DNA of 64,000 nucleotides from Streptomyces antarcticus (lineage in GTDB: Bacteria > Actinomycetota > Actinomycetes > Streptomycetales > Streptomycetaceae), in NCBI RefSeq assembly GCF_026627255.1, contig NZ_JAPNLM010000012.1:181379-245378 (forward strand), given 5' to 3'. The notes below the pieces were generated by a model that did no database searches, was not told the origin of the DNA, and saw only the letters and a program-made list of their open reading frames with translations. Positions within the stretch are counted from its first letter, which is position 1; the number at the start of each line of letters is the position of its first letter. Positions 35,481-43,718 of this stretch are shown here, piece after piece. Position numbers and translations under genes: made by a program.

Positions 35481-36340
35481 CCGGCATCGGATACCTGGCC
35501 GCCCTGCTCGGCGGCCTCCTCGCCCTGCTCAGCCCGTGCAGCGCGCTGCTGCTGCCCGCCTTCTTCGCGTACTCGATCGACTCGGCCTCCCGGCTGCTGG
35601 CCCGGACGGGGATCTTCTACGCGGGCCTGGCCAGCACCCTCGTACCCCTGGGCGCGGCCGGCTCGTACGCGGGCCGGTTCTTCCACGGCAACCGCGACGC
35701 GCTGGTCCTCGCCGGCGGCTGGCTGATCATCGCCCTCGGCCTCGCCCAGATCCTCGGCCTCGGCTTCGCCTCCCGGCGCGTTTCCGAGCTGTCCGGGAGG
35801 ATCCGGCCGACCACCGCCCTGTCGGTGTACGCGCTCGGCGCGGTGTACGGACTGGCCGGCTTCTGCGCCGGGCCGATCCTCGGCAGCGTCCTGACGGTGG
35901 CGGCGGTCAGCGGCAGCCCCGTCTACGGCGGCCTGCTGCTGGCGGTCTACGCCCTGGGGATGGCCGTACCGCTGTTCGTGCTGGCCCTGCTCTGGGAGCG
36001 GTTCGACCTCGGCCGGCGGCGCTGGCTGCGCGGGCGGGCCTTCACGGCGGGCCGCTTCGAACTGCACACGTCCTCGCTGCTGTCCGGGCTGTTCTTCATC
36101 ACCCTGGGCGCGCTGTTCCTCGCCTACGACGGGGCGGGCGCGCTGCCGGGGCTGCTGGACGTCGACGACTCGTTCGCGGTGGAGCAGCGGGTCCGCTCGC
36201 TGGCCGGCGCGGTCCCGGACCGGGTGCTGCTCGGGCTGGTCGCGGTCGGGGCGGTCGCCGTGGGCCTGACCCGGTGGCGCCGCCGGGCGCGGCCGGCGGC
36301 CGGTACCGCCGGAGCGGTCGGGGCCGCCGAGGGGGAGTAA
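35477..36340 (+). CDS. CcdA-like cytochrome c biogenesis / thiol transmembrane protein
   Basis: This 287-residue membrane protein starts at GTG 35477 inside the stop of the DsbA gene. Six or more hydrophobic segments are visible. The paired cysteines of the CcdA family are in GLLALLSPCSALLLPAFFAYS and LAGFCAGPILGSVLTVAA; they carry reducing power across the membrane. A C-terminal segment (VPDRVLLGLVAVGAVAVGL) follows an external loop. No cytochrome c maturation genes lie nearby, so disulfide exchange with the adjacent DsbA-like protein is the simplest role. Confidence 0.9.
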   Translation: MTGIGYLAALLGGLLALLSPCSALLLPAFFAYSIDSASRLLARTGIFYAGLASTLVPLGAAGSYAGRFFHGNRDALVLAGGWLIIALGLAQILGLGFASRRVSELSGRIRPTTALSVYALGAVYGLAGFCAGPILGSVLTVAAVSGSPVYGGLLLAVYALGMAVPLFVLALLWERFDLGRRRWLRGRAFTAGRFELHTSSLLSGLFFITLGALFLAYDGAGALPGLLDVDDSFAVEQRVRSLAGAVPDRVLLGLVAVGAVAVGLTRWRRRARPAAGTAGAVGAAEGE

Positions 36341-36344
36341 CGGC

Positions 36345-36373
36345 GAAGGCCCCGTCCGATGGACGGGGCCTTC
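36345..36373. terminator. Bidirectional terminator, ccdA-like gene / tRNA cluster
   Basis: GAAGGCCCCGTCC (36345-36357) pairs perfectly with GGACGGGGCCTTC (36361-36373) around GAT. It lies just after the CcdA gene and just past the 3' end of the minus-strand tRNA-Phe. Confidence 0.9.
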
Positions 36374-36376
36374 TTG

Positions 36377-36453
36377 TGGTGGCTGGGGCCGGGGTCGAAC
36401 CGGCGACCTATCGCTTTTCAGGCGATCGCTCGTACCAACTGAGCTACCCAGCC
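36377..36453 (-). tRNA. tRNA-Phe(GAA)
   Basis: On the minus strand, acceptor GGCTGGG (36453-36447) pairs with CCCAGCC. The anticodon loop CTGAAAA gives GAA, A73 follows, and CCA is encoded (36377-36379). It is the last of three tRNAs transcribed leftward (Glu, Asp, Phe). Confidence 0.95.
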
Positions 36454-36475
36454 ACGAAACCGTTTCCGGCTTCAG

Positions 36476-36549
36476 CGAACCTGACGGGACTTGAACCCGC
36501 GACCTCCACCTTGACAGGGTGGCGAGCTAACCAACTGCTCCACAGGTCC
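36476..36549 (-). tRNA. tRNA-Asp(GTC), copy 2
   Basis: The sequence is identical over its full 74 bases to the copy at 30097, with a few identical flanking bases. Acceptor GGACCTG/CAGGTTC, anticodon GTC, CCA not encoded. It is the middle gene of the tRNA cluster. Confidence 0.95.
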
Positions 36550-36588
36550 TTGCATTGTGCGAGAACAAGTCTCGCACATGGTGTTGCG

Positions 36589-36661
36589 TACCCCCAACGG
36601 GATTCGAACCCGTGCTACCGCCTTGAAAGGGCGGCGTCCTGGGCCACTAGACGATGAGGGC
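36589..36661 (-). tRNA. tRNA-Glu(TTC)
   Basis: On the minus strand, acceptor GCCCTCA (36661-36655) pairs with TGGGGGT using two G-U pairs. The anticodon stem CCGCC/GGCGG encloses CTTTCAA, anticodon TTC. It is the first gene of the leftward tRNA cluster; CCA is not encoded. Confidence 0.93.
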
Positions 36662-36764
36662 TAAAGGCCCGCCGGGCGCTTCTCAGCGCGTCGGGGACGT
36701 GAGAAGCATATGGGATCCGGGGAGCTATCGCCAAAACGGTTTCCTCCGGAGGGACAATGGGCCG

Positions 36765-37115
36765 GTGCTGGAGATGACGCGCGAGGAGTTCGAAGAGCTC
36801 GTCGCAGAGGCCCTGGACCGCATCCCGCCGGAGCTCACGCGGCTGATGGACAACGTGGCGGTGTTCGTCGAGGACGAACCTCCCGCCGACGACCCCGAAC
36901 TGCTGGGGCTCTACGAGGGGACCCCGCTCACGGACCGCGGCGAGTGGTACGCCGGGGTGCTGCCCGACCGGATCACCATCTACCGCAACCCCACGTTGCG
37001 GATGTGCGAGGACCGGGAGAGCGTGGTGGCCGAGACGGAGGTCACCGTGGTGCACGAGATCGCCCACCACTTCGGGATCGACGACGACCGCCTGCACGAG
37101 CTGGGCTACGGGTGA
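36765..37115 (+). CDS. Minimal zincin-type metallopeptidase-like protein
   Basis: This 116-residue protein starts at GTG 36765, behind CCGGAGGG. The whole protein is the short Zincin_1-type family: MTREEFEELVAEALDRIPPEL, a middle LLGLYEGTPLTDRGEW...ITIYRNPTLRMC, and the zinc site VVHEIAHHFGIDDDRLHELGY (HExxHHFGxDD). Proteins of this family are widespread in actinobacteria without a proven substrate. The stop overlaps the start of a CrcB gene (GTGA), an unusual partner. Confidence 0.9.
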   Translation: MLEMTREEFEELVAEALDRIPPELTRLMDNVAVFVEDEPPADDPELLGLYEGTPLTDRGEWYAGVLPDRITIYRNPTLRMCEDRESVVAETEVTVVHEIAHHFGIDDDRLHELGYG

Positions 37116-37624
37116 CCCGGCCGGTCCCCGGCGGTGACGGCGGCCCGGTCGACCCCGACGTCGACCTGCACGTGCCGGCCCAGCGCACCGAGCCGCAGGG
37201 CCGGGTCCTCGCGGCCGTGGCGGCGGGCGGGGCGGCCGGGGCGTCGGCGCGGTACGGGATCGGACTGCTGTGGCCGTCCGGGCCCGGGGCCTTCCCGTGG
37301 GCGACCTTCTGGGTCAACGCGGCCGGCTGCGCGCTGATCGGCGTACTGATGGTGCTGATCGGCGAGGACCGCGAGGACCGCGAGGACCGCGAGGACGACG
37401 AGGGCAGCCGTACGGGGCGCCCGCTGGTGCGGGCCTTCGCCGGGGTCGGGGTGCTCGGCGGCTTCACCACCTTCTCCGCGTACGCCCTGGACTTCTCGCG
37501 GCTGCTGGACGAGGGGGAGGCGGGGACCGCGCTGGCGTACGCCGGGCTCACCGTCGTGGCCGCGCTCGGCGCCGTGTGGGGGGCGGCCGCGCTGACCCGG
37601 CGCGCGGTCGGGGGGCGCGGGTGA
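37112..37624 (+). CDS. crcB: Fluoride channel subunit CrcB/FluC, first of pair
   Basis: This 170-residue membrane protein starts at GTG 37112 within the preceding stop. An N-terminal soluble extension of about 35 residues precedes four membrane helices. Family motifs are GGAAGASARYGIGL, PWATFWVNAAGCALIG and GVLGGFTTFSAYALDFSRLL. A hydrophilic loop carries three GAGGACCGC repeats encoding EDREDRED. CrcB dimers expel fluoride; two unequal genes in tandem usually mean a heterodimer. Its stop overlaps the second crcB start. Confidence 0.92.
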   Translation: MTRPVPGGDGGPVDPDVDLHVPAQRTEPQGRVLAAVAAGGAAGASARYGIGLLWPSGPGAFPWATFWVNAAGCALIGVLMVLIGEDREDREDREDDEGSRTGRPLVRAFAGVGVLGGFTTFSAYALDFSRLLDEGEAGTALAYAGLTVVAALGAVWGAAALTRRAVGGRG

Positions 37625-37995
37625 ACTGGCTGCTGGTGGTGGCGGGCGCGGTCGTCGGTGCGCCGCTGCGGTACCTGACCGACCGCGCGGTGCAGGCGCG
37701 GCACGGCACGCTCTTCCCCTGGGGCACCTTCACGGTCAACGCGGCCGCCTGCCTGGTGCTCGGCGCGCTGGCCGGGGCGGCGTTGGCCGGGGCCTCCTCC
37801 TCGCGGCTGGACCTGCTGCTGGGGACCGGGCTGTGCGGGGCGCTGAGCACGTACTCGACGTTCTCGTACGAGACGCTGCGGCTGGCCGAGCGCGGCCGGA
37901 CCTTCCTGGCCGCGGCGAACGTGGGCGCTTCGGTGCTGGTGGGGCTGGGCGCCGTGCACCTCGGGTCGCAGGTGGCGCGGCAGCTGTTCGCCTGA
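37621..37995 (+). CDS. crcB: Fluoride channel subunit CrcB/FluC, second of pair
   Basis: This 124-residue membrane protein starts at GTG 37621 inside the stop of the first crcB. Four helices are visible, with GAPLRYLTDRAV, FPWGTFTVNAAACLVLGAL and LCGALSTYSTFSYETLRL, the equivalents of the channel and Phe-box motifs. It lacks the long loop of its partner. Translation of zincin, CrcB1 and CrcB2 is coupled by two successive four-base overlaps. Confidence 0.93.
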   Translation: MNWLLVVAGAVVGAPLRYLTDRAVQARHGTLFPWGTFTVNAAACLVLGALAGAALAGASSSRLDLLLGTGLCGALSTYSTFSYETLRLAERGRTFLAAANVGASVLVGLGAVHLGSQVARQLFA

Positions 37996-38124
37996 CGGCG
38001 CGGCGGTTCGCGCGCAGCGGGTGCGCGCGGGGGCGTGTCCCTCGCGGGTCAAAGGGAGTTGGGCACATTGACCCGCACATGCGGACTGCTCATCACCTCA
38101 TCACCCATGCTCCGGAGGTGCCCC

Positions 38125-38673
38125 GTGCGCCAGTTGTCCGCATCCCTCCGCCTGGCCGCCGCCGCGCTCGCGGTCGCGGCCTCGGCGGGCTGCATGAGCG
38201 TCGGCGAGGACGCCGCCGAACCCGGTCCCTCCTCCTCGGCCGACCGCGGCGGCGCCGCGTCGGGCGGCTCCTCCGGCACCGGACGCGGTGCGGGGATCCA
38301 CGGCAACGGGCAGGGCGTCAAGGACGGTACGGGGACCCGCGACGGCAAGGCCAAGGAGGACGGCAAGGCCTCCGGCGCGACCGGGGCCACCCCGAGTCCG
38401 GGCGCCCCGAGCGGCCCGCCGGGGGCGCCCTCGCCGTCGGCGGGACCCGGAGGCGGCGCGGGCGGCCAGGGCCCCCAGGAGCCCCCGCCGGGCGGCTCGG
38501 GCGGAACCGTCGGCGGCGGCTCGGGCGGCGGCTCGGGCGGCGGCCAGCCGCCGGCCAGCCCGCCGCCGGAGCCCCCGCCGCCGACGCCCCCTGTGACGGA
38601 ACCCACTCCGTCGCCGCCGCCCCAGCCGACCCCGGAACCGGAGCCCAGCACCCAGCCCCAGCCGCAGGTGTAG
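38125..38673 (+). CDS. Low-complexity lipoprotein
   Basis: This 182-residue protein starts at GTG 38125, with GGAGG six bases upstream. A signal peptide ends in the lipobox AASAGC (Cys about residue 22). The mature part has no fold that I recognise: Gly/Ser/Asp-rich to residue 90, a Gly-Gly-Ser segment, and a proline-rich end (PPEPPPPTPPVTEPTPSPPP). It may be a wall-spanning tether. No partner is evident, and it is followed at once by a terminator. Confidence 0.75.
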   Translation: MRQLSASLRLAAAALAVAASAGCMSVGEDAAEPGPSSSADRGGAASGGSSGTGRGAGIHGNGQGVKDGTGTRDGKAKEDGKASGATGATPSPGAPSGPPGAPSPSAGPGGGAGGQGPQEPPPGGSGGTVGGGSGGGSGGGQPPASPPPEPPPPTPPVTEPTPSPPPQPTPEPEPSTQPQPQV

Positions 38674-38680
38674 TCGGCGC

Positions 38681-38712
38681 GGACCCCCTGCCGACGTGTC
38701 GGCAGGGGGTCC
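38681..38712 (+). terminator. Terminator after lipoprotein gene
   Basis: GGACCCCCTGCCGAC (38681-38695) and GTCGGCAGGGGGTCC (38698-38712) form a perfect 15-base stem with a two-base gap, eight bases after the stop. Confidence 0.85.
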
Positions 38713-38759
38713 GGGGAGCGGGGATCGTCGCAGGTCAGGGCGGTGTTTGGTGGAGTGAC

Positions 38760-38789
38760 TTGCCAGACCCGGGGGAGGGTGCGTATGGT
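38760..38789 (+). promoter_or_regulatory. Promoter of the DEAD-box helicase gene
   Basis: TTGCCA (38760-38765) and TATGGT (38784-38789) are separated by 18 bases, a good match to the principal-sigma consensus. It implies a 5' leader of about 150 bases before the ATG at 38944, long enough for post-transcriptional control, as is known for cold-shock helicases. Confidence 0.6.
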
Positions 38790-38943
38790 TATAGATCGTT
38801 TGATCCCATTGCCCGGCGCCGACTCCGAAGAGCGCCGTGTGGCGCGTACTCTCCCCAACCGTGGCTGACCGCATTGAGGCGGTCGATTTGCGATTCACGG
38901 AGTTTGGGCGCGTGCCGAGACTCCGGAAGGTTTCGCATTTCGT

Positions 38944-41415
38944 ATGTCCATTTCCAGTTCTGACCGTTCCGTCATGCCCGAGAACGACTCCAACGAGATC
39001 GTCGACGCCGAGGCCCTCGTGGTCACCGAAGCCATTGAGGCCATCGAGGCGGACGAGATCATCGAGGCCCTCGAGGCCGACGTGAGCAACGCCGACGTCA
39101 ACACCAACGACGAGTCCGACGAGTCCGACGAGTCCCTCGAGGATTCCGCCGCCGACTTCGACGACGACAGCGACGACGACGCTGACGCCGAGCCCACGCT
39201 CACCTTCAGCGACCTCGGTCTGCCGGACGGCATCGTGCGCAAGCTCGCCCAGAACGGCGTCACCGCGCCCTTCCCGATCCAGGTCGCGACCATCCCGGAC
39301 GCCCTGGCCGGCAAGGACATCCTCGGCCGCGGCCGCACCGGCTCCGGCAAGACCCTCTCCTTCGGTCTGCCGACCCTGGCCTCGCTGGCCGGCGGCCACA
39401 CCGAGAAGAAGAAGCCCCGCGCGATCATCCTCACGCCGACGCGTGAGCTGGCGATGCAGGTGGCGGACGCCCTCCAGCCGTACGGCGACGTGCTCGGCCT
39501 GAAGATGAAGGTCGTCTGCGGCGGTACCTCCATGAGCAACCAGATCTTCGCTCTGGAGCGCGGTGTCGACGTCCTCGTCGCCACCCCGGGCCGTCTGCGC
39601 GACATCATCAACCGCGGTGCCTGCTCCCTGGCGAACGTCCAGGTCGCGGTCCTCGACGAGGCCGACCAGATGGCCGACCTGGGCTTCCTGCCCGAGGTCA
39701 CCGAGCTGCTCGACCAGATCCCCGGCGGCGGCCAGCGCATGCTCTTCTCCGCCACCATGGAGAACGAGATCGGCACCCTGGTCAAGCGCTACCTGACCAA
39801 CCCCGTCACGCACGAGGTCGACAGCGCCCAGGGCAACGTCACGACCATGACGCACCACGTCCTCGTCGTGAAGCCGAAGGACAAGGCGCCGGTCACGGCC
39901 GCCATCGCCGCCCGCAAGGGCCGCACGATCATCTTCGTCCGTACCCAGCTGGGCGCCGACCGCATCGCCGAGCAGCTCGTCGAGTCCGGCGTGAAGGCCG
40001 ACGCGCTGCACGGCGGCATGACGCAGGGTGCCCGTACCCGCGTCCTCGCCGACTTCAAGGACGGCTACGTCAACGCGCTCGTCGCCACCGACGTCGCCGC
40101 CCGCGGCATCCACGTCGACGGCATCGACCTGGTCCTGAACGTGGACCCGGCCGGCGACCACAAGGACTACCTGCACCGCTCGGGCCGTACCGCCCGCGCC
40201 GGCAAGTCCGGTGTCGTCGTGTCGCTGGCGCTTCCGCACCAGCGCCGCCAGATCTTCCGCCTGATGGAGGACGCGGGCGTCGACGCCACGCGCCACATCG
40301 TCCAGGGCGTCGGCGCCTTCGACCCGGAGGTCGCCGAGATCACCGGTGCGCGTTCGCTCACCGAGGTCCAGGCCGACTCCGCGAACAACGCCGCCAAGCA
40401 GGCCGAGCGCGAGGTCGCCGAGCTCACCAAGCAGCTCGAGCGCCTGACCCGCCGTGCCGGCGAGCTGCGCGAGGAGGCCGACCGCCTGGTCGCCCGCTCC
40501 GCCCGTGAGCGCGGCGAGGACCCGGAGGCCGCTGTCGCCGAGGTGGCCGAGGCCGCCGAGGCCGAGGTCGCGGCTGCCGCCGCTGCCGCCGCCGCCGAAC
40601 TGGCCGCGCAGGAGCGCCGCGAGGAGCAGCGCGCCCAGCGTGACGACCGCGGCAACTTCGAGCGCCGTGACAACCGCGGTGGCGACCGCGGTGGTGACCG
40701 TGGCGGCTTCCGCGGCGGTGACCGTGACAACCGTGGCGGCGACCGCGGTGGTGACCGTGGCGGCTTCCGCCGCGACGACCGCGGTGGTGACCGCGGCGGC
40801 CGTCCGTCCGGTGGCTTCAACCGTGACGACCGTGGTGGCGACCGTCCGTCCGGCGGCTTCCGCCGCGACGACCGTCCGTCCGGTGGCTTCCGTTCCGGCG
40901 GCGACCGTCCGACCGGTGGTGGCTTCCGCCGTGACGACCGCCCCTCGGGTGGCTTCAACCGCGATGACCGTGGTGGCGACCGTCCGTCCGGTGGCTTCCG
41001 TTCCGGCGGCGACCGTCCGTCCGGTGGCTTCCGTCGCGACGACCGCCCCTCGGGTGGCTTCAACCGTGACGACCGTGGTGGCGACCGTCCGTCCGGTGGC
41101 TTCCGCCGTGACGACCGCCCCTCGGGTGGCTTCAACCGCGATGACCGTGGTGGCGACCGTCCGTCCGGTGGCTTCCGTTCCGGCGGCGACCGTCCGACCG
41201 GCAACGGCACCTTCCGCCGCGACGACCGTCCGACCGGTGGCAGCTTCCGCCGCGACGACCGTCCGTCCTCCGGTGGCTTCCGCGCCGGTGGCGCCGGCGA
41301 CCGTCCGTACGGCCGCCGCGACGACAACCGCCCGTCCGGCTCCGGCTCGACCGGTTCCACGGGTTCCTTCGGTGGCCGCCGCGACGACAAGCCGCGCTGG
41401 AAGCGCAACGGCTGA
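38944..41415 (+). CDS. DEAD-box RNA helicase with long RGG-like C-terminal tail
   Basis: This 823-residue protein starts at ATG 38944, with CGGAAGG 16 bases before; ATG 38974 is an alternative. An acidic N terminus (about 1-80) precedes the core. The Q motif is FSDLGLPDGIVRKLAQNGVTAPFPIQ, I GRGRTGSGKT, Ia PTRELA, Ib TPGRL, II DEAD, III SAT, V ATDVAARGIHV, and VI HRSGRTARAG. After a charged helical segment (about 470-560), the last 250 residues are tandem repeats built on GGDRGGFR and DDRPSGGF, rich in Arg, Gly, Asp and Phe. Such tails bind RNA and drive phase separation. The family is RhlE/DeaD-like. The tail is much longer than usual. Confidence 0.95.
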   Translation: MSISSSDRSVMPENDSNEIVDAEALVVTEAIEAIEADEIIEALEADVSNADVNTNDESDESDESLEDSAADFDDDSDDDADAEPTLTFSDLGLPDGIVRKLAQNGVTAPFPIQVATIPDALAGKDILGRGRTGSGKTLSFGLPTLASLAGGHTEKKKPRAIILTPTRELAMQVADALQPYGDVLGLKMKVVCGGTSMSNQIFALERGVDVLVATPGRLRDIINRGACSLANVQVAVLDEADQMADLGFLPEVTELLDQIPGGGQRMLFSATMENEIGTLVKRYLTNPVTHEVDSAQGNVTTMTHHVLVVKPKDKAPVTAAIAARKGRTIIFVRTQLGADRIAEQLVESGVKADALHGGMTQGARTRVLADFKDGYVNALVATDVAARGIHVDGIDLVLNVDPAGDHKDYLHRSGRTARAGKSGVVVSLALPHQRRQIFRLMEDAGVDATRHIVQGVGAFDPEVAEITGARSLTEVQADSANNAAKQAEREVAELTKQLERLTRRAGELREEADRLVARSARERGEDPEAAVAEVAEAAEAEVAAAAAAAAAELAAQERREEQRAQRDDRGNFERRDNRGGDRGGDRGGFRGGDRDNRGGDRGGDRGGFRRDDRGGDRGGRPSGGFNRDDRGGDRPSGGFRRDDRPSGGFRSGGDRPTGGGFRRDDRPSGGFNRDDRGGDRPSGGFRSGGDRPSGGFRRDDRPSGGFNRDDRGGDRPSGGFRRDDRPSGGFNRDDRGGDRPSGGFRSGGDRPTGNGTFRRDDRPTGGSFRRDDRPSSGGFRAGGAGDRPYGRRDDNRPSGSGSTGSTGSFGGRRDDKPRWKRNG

Positions 41416-41455
41416 TCCCGGCCCCCGCTCGGCCTACCGGCTGAACTGAGCGCCT

Positions 41456-41492
41456 GACAGGGCCCCTACGACATCGTCGTAGGGGCCCTGTC
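41456..41492. terminator. Terminator after the helicase gene
   Basis: GACAGGGCCCCTACGAC (41456-41472) pairs perfectly over 17 bases with 41476-41492 around an ATC loop. Confidence 0.9.
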
Positions 41493-41595
41493 GCGTCCGC
41501 GGCCCCTGCCCCGGCCGACGGCCGACAGGCCGGGCACCCGATACCCGATCGGCTGACCGGCGCTGTCCGGCTATGCTCTGGGGTGAGCGCGTGGA

Positions 41596-41668
41596 GGGCC
41601 ATTAGCTCAATTGGCAGAGCAGCGGACTTTTAATCCGTTGGTTGTCGGTTCGAGTCCGACATGGCCTA
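41596..41668 (+). tRNA. tRNA-Lys(TTT)
   Basis: Acceptor GGGCCAT (41596-41602) pairs with ATGGCCT, with G-U at the end. The D-arm is AGCTCAATTGGCAGAGC, the anticodon loop CTTTTAA gives TTT, and the T-arm is GTCGGTTCGAGTCCGAC. CCA is not encoded. Confidence 0.95.
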
Positions 41669-41978
41669 CTTGTCGCAGCGTCAGCTGGGACGTTCTGACG
41701 TGCTCGTTCTGTGGCCCGCCCGGGATCCTCCGGGCGGGCCACAGCGCTGTGTACGGGCCCGCGACGCGGCGATGCCGCGGGGGAGTTCCCGACAGCCGTG
41801 CTTTTCAACGCTGTTCGGGCGAGGCCCAGGGGCGCGAAAGCGTCTGCGCATTCCCTGGAAAGGCCGGCCTTTGGGGCAGTTGCAGGGCTCTGACCTGCGG
41901 TGATGGCTCTCTTTGGGGCTGCCGGGAGGTTAATTGGCCGGGGCTTCCCCCCTGATGGCGTAGAGTTGTGTTTACCGA
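41669..41978 (+). other. Gene-free stretch between two tRNAs
   Basis: About 310 bases hold no credible gene. GTGGCCCGCCCGGGATCC and GGATCCTCCGGGCGGGCCAC around 41712-41742 form a hairpin that probably terminates tRNA-Lys. AGTTAATT... further right and TAGAGTTGTG just before 41979 may belong to the initiator-tRNA promoter. Confidence 0.5.
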
Positions 41979-42054
<76 letters not shown>

Positions 42055-42059
42055 CAGTA

Positions 42060-42095
42060 CGAAGGCCCGGTTCCCCTTGGGGAGCCGGGCCTTCG
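42060..42095 (+). terminator. Terminator after tRNA-fMet
   Basis: CGAAGGCCCGGTTCCCC (42060-42076) pairs with GGGGAGCCGGGCCTTCG (42079-42095) over 17 positions with one G-U. Confidence 0.9.
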
Positions 42096-42230
42096 TCGTG
42101 TCCCCCGGCCTGTCGTGCCGTCACCCGGTCGGCCGCCGCCGGGTCGCCCAGGAGGTAACCGGGCGCCAGCCTTGAGGGGGAGGCGGCGGCGGTCCGCACC
42201 CGTGCGAGGACCGGGCGGCAGGAGAGCGGC

Positions 42231-43427
42231 GTGGCGGGGCTGGGCCAGCGGGTCGGCGGGGAGCGCGCGGGCGGTGCCGGGAACGGCGCGGGCGGTGCCG
42301 GGAACGGCGTGGCGCGCCGGGTCGTCCGGGTCCTGCCGGGTGCGCTGATCGCGCTCGGGCTCTTCTTCGACGTGATGACCCCGCCCAGCTTCACCGGGTC
42401 CCCCTTCTTCACGGCGGCTCCGCTGATCGCGGCGCCGCTGTTCAGTTTCCGGGCCACGGCGCTGACCGGGGCCCTGGCCTCGCTCGCGGTGATCCTGCTG
42501 CACATCCACAACGGCACCACCTGGAAGGTGGAGGCGATGACCGAGCTGGCCACCGTCCTGACCGTGTCCGGGCTGGCGCTCCTGATCAACCGGGTGGTGC
42601 GGCGCAGCGGGGAGCGGCTCGCCTCTGCCCGCGAGATCGCCGAGGCCGCGCAGCGGGCGGTGCTGCCGACGCCCGCCGAGCGGATCGGCGGCCTGCACGT
42701 CAGCGCCGCGTACGAGGCCGCGCAGGCCGACGCCTTCATCGGCGGGGACCTGTACGCCGTCCAGGACACCCCGTACGGGGTGCGGCTGGCGGTGGGGGAC
42801 GTACGGGGGAAGGGGCTGGGGGCGGTGGAGGCCGTCGCCGTGGTGCTGGGCGCCTTCAGGGAGGCGGCGGAGAGCGAGCCGACGCTGGAGGGCGTCGCGC
42901 AGCGGCTCGAGCGGGCGCTGGCCCGGGAGGGCACCCGGCGGGACAGCCTGGACGCGGTGGAGGGGTTCACGACGTGCGTGCTCGGTGAGATCCCCCCGGG
43001 GGCGGAAGTGCTGCGGCTGGTGAACCGGGGCCACCCCGAGCCGCTGCTGCTGCACGCGGACGGGAGGCTGGCCGTCCTCGCCCCGGCGGTCCCGGCCCTG
43101 CCGCTCGGCATGGGCGAACTCGGGGGATGGCCGGACCAGGCGCAGGAGTGGGCCTTCCCGGCGGGAACCACGCTGCTGCTGTTCACGGACGGCCTGACCG
43201 AGGCCCGGGACGGCGCGGGGGTCTTCTACGAACCGGCGGAGCGGCTGCGGGGGCGGGTCTTTCCCGGGCCCGACGCGTTGCTCAGCGCACTCGGCAGCGA
43301 TGTGCGCCGGCATACGGGCGGCGGGGCGACGGACGACATGGCCCTGCTCGCGGTGGGACGCCCGGCGCAGGGGCAGCCGGAGCGGCGGCGGACCGTCCAG
43401 GTGGTGCCGCGGGACGACTGGGTGTGA
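42231..43427 (+). CDS. Membrane PP2C/SpoIIE-type serine phosphatase
   Basis: This 398-residue protein starts at GTG 42231, behind CAGGAGAGC. After an Ala/Gly-Asn repeat (GGAGNGAGGAGNG, encoded by a short direct repeat) come three or four membrane helices (about 30-120). The SpoIIE/PP2C domain follows: AQRAVLPTPAERIGGLHVSAAY, metal ligands in FIGGDLYAVQDT and AVGDVRGKGLGA, LVNRGHPEPLLL, LLLFTDGLTEARD and GATDDMALLAV. Phosphatases of this class control anti-sigma/anti-anti-sigma switches in streptomycetes. No cognate pair is encoded beside it. Confidence 0.92.
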   Translation: MAGLGQRVGGERAGGAGNGAGGAGNGVARRVVRVLPGALIALGLFFDVMTPPSFTGSPFFTAAPLIAAPLFSFRATALTGALASLAVILLHIHNGTTWKVEAMTELATVLTVSGLALLINRVVRRSGERLASAREIAEAAQRAVLPTPAERIGGLHVSAAYEAAQADAFIGGDLYAVQDTPYGVRLAVGDVRGKGLGAVEAVAVVLGAFREAAESEPTLEGVAQRLERALAREGTRRDSLDAVEGFTTCVLGEIPPGAEVLRLVNRGHPEPLLLHADGRLAVLAPAVPALPLGMGELGGWPDQAQEWAFPAGTTLLLFTDGLTEARDGAGVFYEPAERLRGRVFPGPDALLSALGSDVRRHTGGGATDDMALLAVGRPAQGQPERRRTVQVVPRDDWV

Positions 43428-43718
43428 CCGTCTGTGTTCGAAGAGGAGCTCTCCGCAAGTTGCGTGACGAACCGTCATGTCGCGTCTGTGGCTGGAGGGG
43501 TGCCGGAATCGGTAGGTTTTTGCGGCTGTTGATCCGCTTCTGTGGCCAAAAGGGCTGGCCAAAGCTACTCGGTGAGTGGCTGATTGGTGCGAACGATCAA
43601 TCGCAACAGCTTGGAATCACTCCCCTTCGTCTATTACCGTTCGATAACGCAGCGCGGTCGTCGCGGCCGTCGCAAGAGACGGCGCCGTGCGTGTGTTCGC
43701 CATGAGGAGTGTGCCCCG

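Noticed and set aside
36662..36764. Fluoride riboswitch before the zincin-crcB unit
   Set aside because: The gap is about 100 bases and lacks the characteristic pseudoknot sequence; crcB translation is instead coupled to the zincin gene.
38101..40296. A 731-codon frame opposite the lipoprotein and helicase genes
   Set aside because: It crosses a terminator, a promoter and two genes on the other strand. No domain was recognised.
40620..41412. CRISPR-like regular repeats
   Set aside because: The repeats are within the helicase reading frame, keep the frame and encode RGG-like units. Unit and spacing are irregular and no cas genes are present.
43428..43718. c-di-AMP (ydaO-type) riboswitch before the M23 peptidase gene
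   Set aside because: Such switches precede some streptomycete wall hydrolases, but the conserved ydaO segments are not seen here.
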